A stretch of DNA of 64,000 nt from Comamonas sp. lk. GTDB taxonomy: Bacteria > Pseudomonadota > Gammaproteobacteria > Burkholderiales > Burkholderiaceae_C. This document shows, one piece after another, positions 11,436-20,263 of this stretch. Where the stretch lies: positions 31,012-95,011 of the forward strand of contig CAMAQV010000006.1 in the NCBI GenBank assembly GCA_945860595.1, in the 5' to 3' direction. A program made the translations under genes and the position numbers. The notes beneath the pieces were generated by a model. It did not search any database and was not told the origin of the DNA. It worked only from the letters and a program-made list of their open reading frames with translations. Position 1 is the stretch's first letter, and each line of letters starts with the position of its first letter.

Positions 11436-12503
11436 TCAGTACTTGAACGGCCACAGGCGCAGCCGCTCCTTCGTGATCTGCCAAAGACGCGCCAGACCCA
11501 AGGGCTCGAAGATCAGAAAAACAATGATCAAGACGCCAAAGATCACCTGCTCCAGCGCCGAGGTGATGGTCGCATCGACAGCGGCACCAAATACCGCATG
11601 GAAAAAGATATTCAGAAAAATAGGCAGCAACAAAATGAACGCAGAACCAAGGAAGGCACCCAATATGGTGCCCAGTCCACCGATGATCACCATGAACAGA
11701 ATGCGAAAAGACAACTCGATGTTGAAGCCCGTCGGCTCTGCGGTCTGTAGATAAGCGAACAGGTAGAGCGCGCCGCCTACGCCGCAGTAAAAAGAACTGA
11801 TGGCAAAAGCCTGCAGCTTGGTGCGCAACAGCGATAAACCCATGGCCTCGGCCGCGACATCCATATCGCGCACTGCCATCCAGCCGCGCCCCACACTGCC
11901 CGCAGCCATATTCGCCGCCAGCAAGGCCAGCCCGGCGACAATGGCAAACACCACCAGGTATTTCTCGGCCGGTGTGCCCATGGTGTGGCCAAAGACCACA
12001 ATAGCCTGCGCGTTGATGATGCCCGAGCTGTCGTAGTTCTTGAACCAGCCAAACTTGTCCAGCGCCCAGACAATGAAGAACTGCGACGCCAGTGTGGCTA
12101 CCGCCAGATACAGCCCGCGGATACGCAAACTGGGCAGCCCGAACAAGATACCGATGACCGCCGCTATCAACCCGGAGAGCAGTACCGCTGCGACAAATGG
12201 AATACCGGGCACGCGCAGGATCAGGTTGTAGCAAGCGAAGGCACCGGCAGCCATGAACCCGGCCGAGCCCAGCGACAGCTGCCCGGCATACCCCATCAGG
12301 ATGTTCTGCCCCAAGGCCACCAGGGCCAGCACCAGCCACGGGATCAGGATGGCGCTGAGCCAGTAATCACTGGCCGCAAGAGGAATGCCCGCCAAACCAA
12401 TGACAAAAAGCACCACCATGCCGACGCGGTCCTGTCGAAGCTGCAGCAACCGCCGGTCCTGCCCATAACTGCTTGAATATTGGCCAGACTCTCTGTAGAA
12501 CAT
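11436..12503 (-). CDS. Liv-type ABC permease, LivM-like
   Basis: A 355-residue inner-membrane protein with about 9-10 hydrophobic segments. It carries the LivM pattern: LVALGQNILMGYAGQLSLGSAGFMAAGAF at about residues 58-86, GLPSLRIRGLYLAVATLA, and the cytoplasmic EAA-like loop GRGWMAVRDMDVAAEAMG. A long polar N-terminus (about 25 residues) precedes the first helix. Start at ATG 12503, about 30 bases after livH. It forms the membrane channel with the LivH-like protein. Confidence 0.9.
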   Translation of the reverse strand: MFYRESGQYSSSYGQDRRLLQLRQDRVGMVVLFVIGLAGIPLAASDYWLSAILIPWLVLALVALGQNILMGYAGQLSLGSAGFMAAGAFACYNLILRVPGIPFVAAVLLSGLIAAVIGILFGLPSLRIRGLYLAVATLASQFFIVWALDKFGWFKNYDSSGIINAQAIVVFGHTMGTPAEKYLVVFAIVAGLALLAANMAAGSVGRGWMAVRDMDVAAEAMGLSLLRTKLQAFAISSFYCGVGGALYLFAYLQTAEPTGFNIELSFRILFMVIIGGLGTILGAFLGSAFILLLPIFLNIFFHAVFGAAVDATITSALEQVIFGVLIIVFLIFEPLGLARLWQITKERLRLWPFKY

Positions 12504-12532
12504 AGGGTATTTGCCTGGGTTGAGCCGCGCTG

Positions 12533-13426
12533 TCAGACGCGCCGAATAATCTTCTCGCCGAACAGGCCCTCTGGCCGCACCAGCAGGAACAGAACCGCCA
12601 GCACATAAGGAAGCCAGCCCTCAATTCCGCCGCCGACAAAGGGGCCCAGATAGACCTCGGCTATTTTCTCGGCAGCCCCGACGATGAGGCCCGCCACAAT
12701 CACGCCTGGCACCGAAGTGAACCCACCGATGATGAGCACCGGCATGGCCTTCAAAGCCACGCCCACGAGGGCAAACTGCACACCGCTGCGCGCCCCCCAC
12801 ATCATGCCGGCCACCAGCGCCACCACGCCCGCAGTGGCCCACACCACCACCAAAATCTGTTTGAGCGGAATGCCAACCGACAGCGCAGCCGCGTTGTCAT
12901 CTGCCACCGCACGCAGCCCACGGCCAACCTTGGTCTTAGAGAATATCAAAGCCAGCACCGCAACCATGATGCCCGCCACCAAACCAGCGGCCACATCCAG
13001 TTGGCTGACCAGAATGTCGACCTTGTCGGCAAGCCAGCCCATGGGCTCGTCCGGTATGCCCAGATCTAAGCGGCGCACTTTCACCCCCCAGGCGAGTTGC
13101 GCCACGCCTTCGATAACAAAGGCCAAACCAATAGTGGCCATCAGCAAGGTGTCTTCGCTCTGACCCACCAGGGGCCGCAGCACAAGGCGCTCGGTCACCA
13201 CGCCCACGACCACCATCAGCGCCACCGTCACCGGCAGCGCAGCCCAGAAATTCAGGCCCAGTTCCATGAAGCCGACAAAGGACAAAACCGCAAAAAACAC
13301 CATCGCGCCCTGGGCAAAGTTGAACACCCCCGAGGCCTTGTAAATGAGCACAAAGCCCAGCGCCACCAGCGAATACATCACGCCTGACAGCAAGCCACCG
13401 ACCAGCACCTCAAAGAAAAAATTCAT
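12533..13426 (-). CDS. Liv-type ABC permease, LivH-like
   Basis: A 297-residue inner-membrane protein with about eight hydrophobic segments. The LivH signatures GVMYSLVALGFVLIYKASGVFNFAQGAM at about residues 15-42 and GRGLRAVADDNAAALSVGI (the EAA-like loop contacting the ATPases) are clear. Start at ATG 13426, 14 bases after the LivG stop. It pairs with the LivM-like protein downstream. Confidence 0.92.
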   Translation of the reverse strand: MNFFFEVLVGGLLSGVMYSLVALGFVLIYKASGVFNFAQGAMVFFAVLSFVGFMELGLNFWAALPVTVALMVVVGVVTERLVLRPLVGQSEDTLLMATIGLAFVIEGVAQLAWGVKVRRLDLGIPDEPMGWLADKVDILVSQLDVAAGLVAGIMVAVLALIFSKTKVGRGLRAVADDNAAALSVGIPLKQILVVVWATAGVVALVAGMMWGARSGVQFALVGVALKAMPVLIIGGFTSVPGVIVAGLIVGAAEKIAEVYLGPFVGGGIEGWLPYVLAVLFLLVRPEGLFGEKIIRRV

Positions 13427-13440
13427 GTCTGCCGGCCCTT

Positions 13441-14277
13441 CTAGTCTGCGACGCCCAGATAGGCTTTGATCACTTCGGGGTTAGAGCGCACTTCGTCAGG
13501 CGGACCATCACCGATTTTCTTGCCGTAGTCCAGCACCACCACGCGGTCCGACAGGTCCATCACCACGCCCATGTCGTGCTCGATCAGCACCACCGTGGTT
13601 CCGTAGTGGTCATTCACGTCCAGGATGAAGCGGCACATGTCCTGCTTTTCCTCGATGTTCATGCCTGCCATGGGTTCGTCCAGGAGCAGAATTTTGGGTT
13701 GCGCCGCCAGCGCGCGCCCGAGTTCGACACGCTTTTGCAAGCCGTAAGGCAGGCGTTTAACCGGCGTCTTGCGGATGTGCTCAATCTGCAGGAACTCAAT
13801 GATCTCTTCGACTTTCTCGCGGTTGGCGGTCTCCTCGCGCTGCGCACGGGGCAGTTGGAAAGCGACTTCAAGGAAGTTGGCGTGCTCACGCTGGCTGCAT
13901 CCGGCCATGATGTTATCCAGCACCGTCATTCCTTTGAACAGCGCGATGTTCTGGAAGGTACGCGATATACCCATGGCCGCCGCCCGGTTGGGCGTCATGT
14001 CGGTGAGCTTTTGGCCACGCAGGGTGATCGTGCCCTCCTGGGGCCGGTAGACACCGTTGATCACGTTCAGCATGGAGCTTTTACCGGCACCGTTGGGGCC
14101 GATGATGGCGCGGATTTCGTGCTCCAGCACATTGAACGAGATGTTGGTCAAGGCCTTGACACCGCCAAACCGCAGCGACACCGAGTCGAGTTCCAGAATG
14201 GGCTTGCCGATGGCAAAGCCCCGCTGAATGGTCGACATGCCGTCGCCGTGCGCGTGTTCGTGGGTTGCCATGTCCAT
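13441..14277 (-). CDS. Liv-type ABC ATPase, LivG-like
   Basis: A 278-residue ATPase with Walker A GPNGAGKSS, the LivG hallmark GISRTFQNIALFKGMTVLDNIM, a signature region LPYGLQKRVELGRAL (a degenerate signature, usual in LivG) and Walker B LLLDEPMAGMN. I place the start at ATG 14277, one base after the stop of the acyl-CoA ligase gene, although the frame stays open upstream. The first 25 residues are a His-containing polar stretch (MATHEHAHGDG) not typical of the family. Confidence 0.9.
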   Translation of the reverse strand: MDMATHEHAHGDGMSTIQRGFAIGKPILELDSVSLRFGGVKALTNISFNVLEHEIRAIIGPNGAGKSSMLNVINGVYRPQEGTITLRGQKLTDMTPNRAAAMGISRTFQNIALFKGMTVLDNIMAGCSQREHANFLEVAFQLPRAQREETANREKVEEIIEFLQIEHIRKTPVKRLPYGLQKRVELGRALAAQPKILLLDEPMAGMNIEEKQDMCRFILDVNDHYGTTVVLIEHDMGVVMDLSDRVVVLDYGKKIGDGPPDEVRSNPEVIKAYLGVAD

Positions 14278-14278
14278 G

Positions 14279-16216
14279 TCAGGCTGCCTTTTGGCGTGTT
14301 TGCGCCGCGAAAGTCTTCGCATCACGAATGCGGATATCAGAGGAGATTGTGCCCACGCTGCCATCCACGTAGCGGACTTCGGCATCGACATGACCCACGG
14401 GGCTGCCGTCGTACAAGGCCTGCACCAGGCTGGCAAAGCGGCGGGAAACCACATCGCGACGGACCTTGCGTATGCGGGTGAGTTCCCCGTCATCCGGCTC
14501 GAGTCGCTTTTGCAGCAGCAGGAAGCGGTGGACCTGCGCATGCGCCAACTCGGGGTCTTCGGCCAGTGCAGCGTTGACGCTGGCGATGACTTCGCCAATC
14601 AAACCGTAGACTTCGTCGAGGGTTGCCAGATCGGCAAAGCCCGTGTAGCTCAGGCCTTCTTTGTCAGCCCAATTACCCACCGCATCGGCGTCGATGTCGA
14701 CAAACACGCATACCCGATCGCGCCCATTGCCAAAAACCACCGCCTCGTTGATGTAGTGCGAAAACTTGAGCTTGTTCTCCAGCATCTTGGGCGCAAACAA
14801 GGTGCCGTCGCTGAGCGCGCCAACATCCTGCACCCGGTCCACAATGTGCAGCTGACCGTCCTCATCGAGCCAGCCGGCGTCCCCTGTGTGGAACCAGCCA
14901 TCGGCGTTGGTAGCGCGATGCGTGCCTTCCGCATCACCGTGATAACCCAAAAAGAGACCGGGCGAGCGCACTAGCACTTCGCGATCTGGCCCGAACGCAA
15001 GCTCCACCCCGGGTGCAACCGCGCCCACCGCACCGGCCTTGACCCGGCCATTGGATTGCGCGGTGACAAAAAGGCCGGTCTCGGTGGAACCATAGAGCTG
15101 CTTCAGGTTGATCCCTATCGCGCGGTAAAACAGCAGCAGGTCTGGTCCGGTCGCCTCTCCGGCTGCGTAGGCTACCCGCAAACGGCTCATACCCAACACG
15201 TCACGCAGCGGGCCGTAAATGAGCACATGGCCCAGGCTGTAAGCCAGACTGTCGGACAGATCTACCGACTCTCCGGCCAACGTACGCGGTCCCACGCGCT
15301 GCGCCACCGCCATGTAATGGTCATACAGGCTGCGCTTGAAACCGCCGGTGTTGTTGATACGAATAGTGACCTGCGTGAGCAAGGCCTCGAGCACCCGGGG
15401 CGGTGCCAGAAAAACCGTGGGCCCCATCTCACGCATATCGTTAAGCATGGTCTCAGACGACTCGGGGCAGCACACACACGAGCCCGTCACCATGGGCAGG
15501 GCGTAAGCCATCATGTGCTGGGCAATCCATGCCGGGGGCAAGTAGGCGACCGATGTATCCTCTTCTGTCAGACCATCTATCGTGGCGGCTACACGCGCTC
15601 GGTCGATCAATGCGCCATGGGCGTGCACCACGCCGCGCGCCGGCCCGGTTGTGCCCGAGGTGAAAAACAAGGCCGCCGGATCCTTGGAGCTGCCACGCGC
15701 CAGCTCAGCGTCCAACTTTCCGGCAACTTGTGCCATTCCATCGCGACCTTGCGCCAGCAGCGCGTCATAGGCCTGCACATAGGACTGCCGGTAATGGCGC
15801 ATACCGATGTCATCGTCGTAAATGATGTGGCGGATGGTTGGGCAGAGCGGCATCGCGGCCAGCAGCTTGTCCACCTGCTCCTGGTTCTCTGCGAAGACCA
15901 CACCCATCTTGGCACTTTGGATGGGGCCCGCAATTTCTGCCGCGGTGGTATCGGCAAACAGCGGCACCACCACACCACCCAGCCACTGGACGGCAGCCAT
16001 CGCAGCAAACAGGCGCGGGCGATTCTCGCCGAGCAAGCCCACATGGTCACCGCGCTGCACGCCCGCAGCCGACAAACCGGCCGCCAGCGCACGCACTTCG
16101 TCCGCCAGCGCACGCCAGGTGAGCGTCTGCCAAATGCCGCGGCTCTTTTCGCGCAAGGCCGCGCTCTCGGGACGCGTCTTGGCGTTGTGCAAAAGGAATT
16201 GGGGAAAGGTGTCCAT
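14279..16216 (-). CDS. AMP-binding acyl-CoA ligase (long-chain acyl-CoA synthetase type)
   Basis: A 645-residue adenylate-forming enzyme. The ATP-binding P-loop FFTSGTTGPARGVVHAHG, the LYGSTETG motif, and the FHTGDAGWLDEDGQLHIVDR motif are present. By family it activates a carboxylic acid as acyl-AMP and then acyl-CoA; the acid is not known. As first gene of the operon that encodes a complete Liv-type importer, it probably activates the imported acid. Start at ATG 16216; an upstream in-frame TTG at 16231 is less likely. The 280 bases upstream contain a cluster of inverted repeats. Confidence 0.88.
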   Translation of the reverse strand: MDTFPQFLLHNAKTRPESAALREKSRGIWQTLTWRALADEVRALAAGLSAAGVQRGDHVGLLGENRPRLFAAMAAVQWLGGVVVPLFADTTAAEIAGPIQSAKMGVVFAENQEQVDKLLAAMPLCPTIRHIIYDDDIGMRHYRQSYVQAYDALLAQGRDGMAQVAGKLDAELARGSSKDPAALFFTSGTTGPARGVVHAHGALIDRARVAATIDGLTEEDTSVAYLPPAWIAQHMMAYALPMVTGSCVCCPESSETMLNDMREMGPTVFLAPPRVLEALLTQVTIRINNTGGFKRSLYDHYMAVAQRVGPRTLAGESVDLSDSLAYSLGHVLIYGPLRDVLGMSRLRVAYAAGEATGPDLLLFYRAIGINLKQLYGSTETGLFVTAQSNGRVKAGAVGAVAPGVELAFGPDREVLVRSPGLFLGYHGDAEGTHRATNADGWFHTGDAGWLDEDGQLHIVDRVQDVGALSDGTLFAPKMLENKLKFSHYINEAVVFGNGRDRVCVFVDIDADAVGNWADKEGLSYTGFADLATLDEVYGLIGEVIASVNAALAEDPELAHAQVHRFLLLQKRLEPDDGELTRIRKVRRDVVSRRFASLVQALYDGSPVGHVDAEVRYVDGSVGTISSDIRIRDAKTFAAQTRQKAA

Positions 16217-16500
16217 GCGTAAGTGCTGCAATGAATTAAGGCTTCGCTGTGGCTAGCGCAGCAGTCAATGAACGCGCTGTCCATGCATTGTTTGCACCTT
16301 CAACGTCAAAATGCGTCTTCATCATGTGTTACTTTTTTTTAAACTATGCCGTACGCAGTGACCGATAAAACATCTTGACGAGACTATCGGATATCACCGG
16401 AATTCGATTAGGTATTTACCCGAGTGCATCCGGCATGCACAAATTGAGTGCATTTACGCCATGAAGAATGCACTAGCAATGCAATGCCGACGTACGCCAC
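16217..16500. other. Intergenic leader of the ligase/Liv operon
   Basis: About 280 bases between the end of fdhD and the start of the acyl-CoA ligase gene, both on the minus strand. It is more AT-rich than its surroundings (a run of T near 16330) and carries the GTGCAT/ATGCAC repeats at 16424-16473. It most likely holds the operon promoter. No gene or terminator-like hairpin with a T-run was seen. Confidence 0.5.
16424..16473. promoter_or_regulatory. Inverted-repeat cluster, candidate operator upstream of the ligase/Liv operon
   Basis: Four half sites alternate as GTGCAT (16424-16429), ATGCAC (16435-16440), GTGCAT (16449-16454) and ATGCAC (16468-16473). The first pair forms GTGCAT-N5-ATGCAC. 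The second pair forms GTGCATT-N11-AATGCAC. The cluster lies about 210 bases upstream of the minus-strand ligase gene and just after the end of fdhD. It looks like a binding site for a dimeric regulator, but no regulator gene is adjacent. Confidence 0.45.
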
Positions 16501-17382
16501 TCACCACACTACCGGCTCTCCGGCCACCCCTGCTTCCAGTACCAAGCGCTGCGGCGCGCTGAAGCACAAAAACCGTTTGTTGGTCGCCCGCCCAATCGCA
16601 CACAAGTTGAGCCGTTGCGCCACAGCGTGTCCCATCTGGGTGATGCCGCTGCGGGAGATGACGATGGGCACACCCATTTGCGCGGACTTGATGACCATCT
16701 CGCTGGTCAGGCGGCCGGTGGTGTAGAAAACTTTGTTGTCGGCGCGCATGCCGCTGCGTTGCTGCACACTGCCTGGCAGGCTGTCGCTGGGCTGCAGCGC
16801 CATCCAGCCGGCAATCGCGTCGATGGCGTTGTGGCGGCCCACGTCCTCCACGAACATCAGCAGCGTGTCGCCCTGGAACAGCGCGCAGCCATGCACCGAT
16901 CCGGCTGCCTTATAGACGCTGTCGTGCAGGCGGATGGTGTTGACGATGCCGTACAAAGCGCTTTGCGTGAGCGTGGCCTCGGGCAGCGCGATGGTGTCCA
17001 CGTCGGCCATCAGGTCGCCGAACACACTGCCCTGTCCGCAGCCGGTGGTGACCACGCGCTTGGCAGTTTTTTCTGACAGATCCGCTATGCCATGGCGGGT
17101 TTTGACAGCGGCAGCACCCACTTCCCAGTCGACGGTAATCGACTCGACCTCGGTGGCGGCGAGGATGAGACGCTGATTCAGGAGATAACCTAGCACCAGC
17201 CACTCGGGGTGCGCGCCCAGGGTCATGAGGGTAACGAGTTCGCGCTTGTCCACATAGACGGTGAGCGGGCGCTCAGCCGGGATCTCGAGCTGGCGGGTCT
17301 GGCCGTGCTCGTTGACGACCTCGACCGCGCGGGTGAGCGGTGCGAGTGCCTGCGTTAGGCGCGGCAGGACTGCCGTGGGCAT
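16501..17382 (-). CDS. fdhD: FdhD, sulfur-transfer factor for formate dehydrogenase
   Basis: A 293-residue cytoplasmic protein that passes sulfur to the molybdenum or tungsten bis-MGD cofactor of formate dehydrogenase, which the enzyme needs for activity. Family features are MTLGAHPEWLVLGYLL, VEDVGRHNAIDAIAG, the stretch FYTTGRLTSEMVIKSAQMGVPI and the C-terminal RATNKRFLCFS. At the site of the CxxC pair described for the E. coli protein, this protein has Cys115 in TGCGQGS and no second Cys. Its ATG directly follows the stop of the catalytic subunit gene (TAA-ATG). Confidence 0.93.
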   Translation of the reverse strand: MPTAVLPRLTQALAPLTRAVEVVNEHGQTRQLEIPAERPLTVYVDKRELVTLMTLGAHPEWLVLGYLLNQRLILAATEVESITVDWEVGAAAVKTRHGIADLSEKTAKRVVTTGCGQGSVFGDLMADVDTIALPEATLTQSALYGIVNTIRLHDSVYKAAGSVHGCALFQGDTLLMFVEDVGRHNAIDAIAGWMALQPSDSLPGSVQQRSGMRADNKVFYTTGRLTSEMVIKSAQMGVPIVISRSGITQMGHAVAQRLNLCAIGRATNKRFLCFSAPQRLVLEAGVAGEPVVW

Positions 17383-20262
17383 TTAGTGCGTAAGCGCGGC
17401 ATCGTTGACGCCAAAGCCGGCGTTCTCGCGCGTGCTCCCGCCCTTACGAATGGCCACGGCGCAGTACTTGAACCCCGGGATCTTGCCCACCGGGTCCAGC
17501 GCGGAATTGGTCAGCTCATTGGCTGCGGCTTCGTAGTAGGCAAAGGGCACAAACACCGCGCCCTGCGGCGTGCCGTCGTCGCGGCGCACATGCAGCGCCA
17601 CTTCACCCCGGCGCGAGGCGATGGTGATGATGTCGCCCGCCTCCATACCGTGGGCCTTGAGGTCCGCACCGCACATGGACGCGGTGGCCATGGGCTCGAT
17701 GGCATCGAGCACCTTGGCACGGCGCGTCATGCTGCCGGTGTGCCAGTGTTCCAGCTGACGCCCCGTGATCAACACAAACGGGTATTCGGCATCCGGGCGC
17801 TCGTTGGCGGGAATGATGTCCGCTGGCACCAGCTTGACGCGCCCGCTGGCGGTGGGAAAGCTGTCGATGAACACGGTCGTCGTGCCGGGATCGTCTGCAG
17901 TCAGGCAGGGGTAGGTGACGCTGGATTCACGCTGCAAGCGCTCCCAGGTGATGCCCGAGATGACGGCGTGCATGGCCCGGCGCATCTCGTCGTAGACGGC
18001 GGCGACACCGTCGTGCTCGCCCTGGTAATCCCAAGGCAGGCCCATGCGCTTGGCCAGGTCTTGCAGGATCCACAAATCCGCCCGCGCCTGCCCCGGCGGC
18101 ATCAAGGCCTGCTTACCAAGTTGCACCATGCGGTCGGTGTTGCTGACGGTGCCGGTCTTCTCGGGCCAGGCGGTGGCGGGAAGCACCACATCAGCCAACC
18201 AGGCGGTCTCGGTCATGAAGATGTCTTGCACCACCAGGTGCTCCAGGCTGGCCAGCGCGTGGCGCGCATGGTTGAGGTCGGGGTCGCTCATGGCAGGGTT
18301 CTCACCCATGATGTACATGCCGCGGATCTTGTGTGGATCGCTGTCATCGGCCAGCGCTTTGCGCATGATCTCGACCACCGTGTAGCCGGGCTTTTCGTCG
18401 AGCTTGGTTCCCCAAAAATCTTCAAACCAGGCGTGCGCGGCGGCGTTGTCTACGCGCTGGTAGTTGGGGAACATCATGGGGATCAGACCGGCGTCTGACG
18501 CGCCCTGCACATTGTTCTGGCCGCGCAGCGGGTGCAGGCCGGAGCCGGGCTTACCGATCTGGCCGGTGACGCTGACCAGCGCGATCAGGCAGCGGGCGTT
18601 GTCGGTGCCGTGTACGTGCTGGCTGATGCCCATGCCCCACAAAATCATCGCACCTTTGGCTTTGGCAAAGGCGCGGGCGACTTCGCGCAAGGTCTCGGCG
18701 GGGATTCCGCAAATTGGGGCCATGGCCTCCGGGCTGTAGCCTTTGACGTTGTCGCGCAGGGCCTCGTAATTGCTGGTGCGCGCCGCAATAAACTCCTCAT
18801 TCACCAGACCCTCGTCGATGACGGTGTGAATCAACGCGTTGATCATGGCCACATCGGTGTCGGCCTTGAACTGCAGGGTGCGCCAGGCGTGCTGCCCGAT
18901 GTCGGTGATGCGGGGGTCGGCCAACACAATTTTTGCGCCGCGCTTGGCGGCGTTTTTCATCCAGGTGGCGGCCACCGGGTGGTTCGCTGTGGGATTGGAG
19001 CCGATGATGAAGATCAGGTCGGCGTGTTCCACGTCATTGACCTGGTTGCTCACCGCGCCCGAACCCACGCCTTCGAGCAAAGCCGCCACGCTGGAGGCGT
19101 GGCACAGGCGGGTGCAATGGTCGACGTTGTTGGAGCCAAAACCGGTACGCACCAGCTTCTGGAACAAATACGCCTCTTCGTTGCTACCCTTGGCCGAACC
19201 GAAGCCGGCCAAGGACTTGGGGCCATGCGTATCACGCAGGCCTTTGAGGCCACCAGCAGCCAAGGCCATCGCCTCTTCCCAGGTCGCTTCGCGGAAGATC
19301 TCAGACCAGTCCGCAGTGTCGCGGTTGAGGTGGTTGAGCTGCTCGGGGTCTTTGCCGACGCCCGCTTTGCGGATCAAGGGCACAGTCAGGCGCTGCGGGC
19401 TGTGGGCGTAGTCAAAGCCGAAGCGGCCTTTGACGCACAGGCGGCTGTGGTTGGCCGGGCCGTCACGCCCGTCGACACTGATAATTTTGTTGTCTTTAAC
19501 GTTGTAAGTGAGCAGACAGCCCACGCCGCAGAAGGGGCAGACCGAGTCCACTTTCTTGTCCACGACCTGGTTGCCGACGTGGGTCTTGGGCATGAGCGCG
19601 CCGGTTGGGCAGGCTTGCACGCATTCGCCGCAGGCCACGCAGGTGCTGGTGCCCATAGAGTCGTGCAGATCGAACACGATTTCGCTGTGCGCGCCGCGCA
19701 TGGCGTAACCGATCACATCGTTGACCTGCTCTTCGCGGCAGGCGCGCACGCAGCGGTTGCACTGAATACAGGCATCCAGGTTCACCGCCATGGCGGGGTG
19801 CGACATATCAGTGGCGGGTTGTTCGCGGCGCAGGGCTCTGAGTTCGGGGCGCACATGTACGCCCAAGCGCTGGGCCCAGTCACTCAATTCGCCGTGTTGG
19901 GACGAGGCATCAGCTTCGTTCCACTTGTAGCCGGTATCGGGCATGTCCGAGAGCAGCATCTCCAGCACCATCTTCTGGCTTTTGACGGCGCGTTCGCTGG
20001 TGGACTGCACTTCCATCCCAGCGGTGGCACTGCGGCAGCAGCTGGGGGCCAGGGTGCGCTCGCCTTTGATCTCGACCACGCAGGCGCGGCAGTTGCCGTC
20101 GGCGCGGTAGCCGTCCTTGTAGCAAAGATGGGGAATGTCCACGCCATGGCGCTTGGCGGCTTTGAGAATCGTCTCGCCCTCAAAGGCGTGTATGGTTTTC
20201 TGGTCGAGTGTGAACTCCACCGTTTTCAGGGTCACTTCGGACAACTTGGCGGGTGCGTTCAT
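17383..20262 (-). CDS. NAD-dependent formate dehydrogenase, catalytic alpha subunit
   Basis: A 959-residue subunit that oxidises formate to CO2. Domains in order: a [2Fe-2S] domain (C47, C58, C61, C75 or C76); a His/Cys [4Fe-4S] region; a ferredoxin domain with CIQCNRCVRAC (165-175) and CVACGECVQACP (208-219); the CPFCGVGC cluster (242-249); and the bis-MGD domain. The metal ligand is Cys387 followed by His388 (RLCHAS), so it is a Cys, not selenocysteine, enzyme. Layout and length match FdsA and Methylobacterium Fdh1A. Start at ATG 20262, one base after the stop of the fused beta subunit gene. Molybdenum versus tungsten cannot be decided. Confidence 0.93.
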   Translation of the reverse strand: MNAPAKLSEVTLKTVEFTLDQKTIHAFEGETILKAAKRHGVDIPHLCYKDGYRADGNCRACVVEIKGERTLAPSCCRSATAGMEVQSTSERAVKSQKMVLEMLLSDMPDTGYKWNEADASSQHGELSDWAQRLGVHVRPELRALRREQPATDMSHPAMAVNLDACIQCNRCVRACREEQVNDVIGYAMRGAHSEIVFDLHDSMGTSTCVACGECVQACPTGALMPKTHVGNQVVDKKVDSVCPFCGVGCLLTYNVKDNKIISVDGRDGPANHSRLCVKGRFGFDYAHSPQRLTVPLIRKAGVGKDPEQLNHLNRDTADWSEIFREATWEEAMALAAGGLKGLRDTHGPKSLAGFGSAKGSNEEAYLFQKLVRTGFGSNNVDHCTRLCHASSVAALLEGVGSGAVSNQVNDVEHADLIFIIGSNPTANHPVAATWMKNAAKRGAKIVLADPRITDIGQHAWRTLQFKADTDVAMINALIHTVIDEGLVNEEFIAARTSNYEALRDNVKGYSPEAMAPICGIPAETLREVARAFAKAKGAMILWGMGISQHVHGTDNARCLIALVSVTGQIGKPGSGLHPLRGQNNVQGASDAGLIPMMFPNYQRVDNAAAHAWFEDFWGTKLDEKPGYTVVEIMRKALADDSDPHKIRGMYIMGENPAMSDPDLNHARHALASLEHLVVQDIFMTETAWLADVVLPATAWPEKTGTVSNTDRMVQLGKQALMPPGQARADLWILQDLAKRMGLPWDYQGEHDGVAAVYDEMRRAMHAVISGITWERLQRESSVTYPCLTADDPGTTTVFIDSFPTASGRVKLVPADIIPANERPDAEYPFVLITGRQLEHWHTGSMTRRAKVLDAIEPMATASMCGADLKAHGMEAGDIITIASRRGEVALHVRRDDGTPQGAVFVPFAYYEAAANELTNSALDPVGKIPGFKYCAVAIRKGGSTRENAGFGVNDAALTH

Positions 20263-20263
20263 A

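Noticed and set aside
17383..20262. Selenocysteine in the formate dehydrogenase
   Set aside because: The metal-ligand position is a normal Cys codon within an uninterrupted frame.
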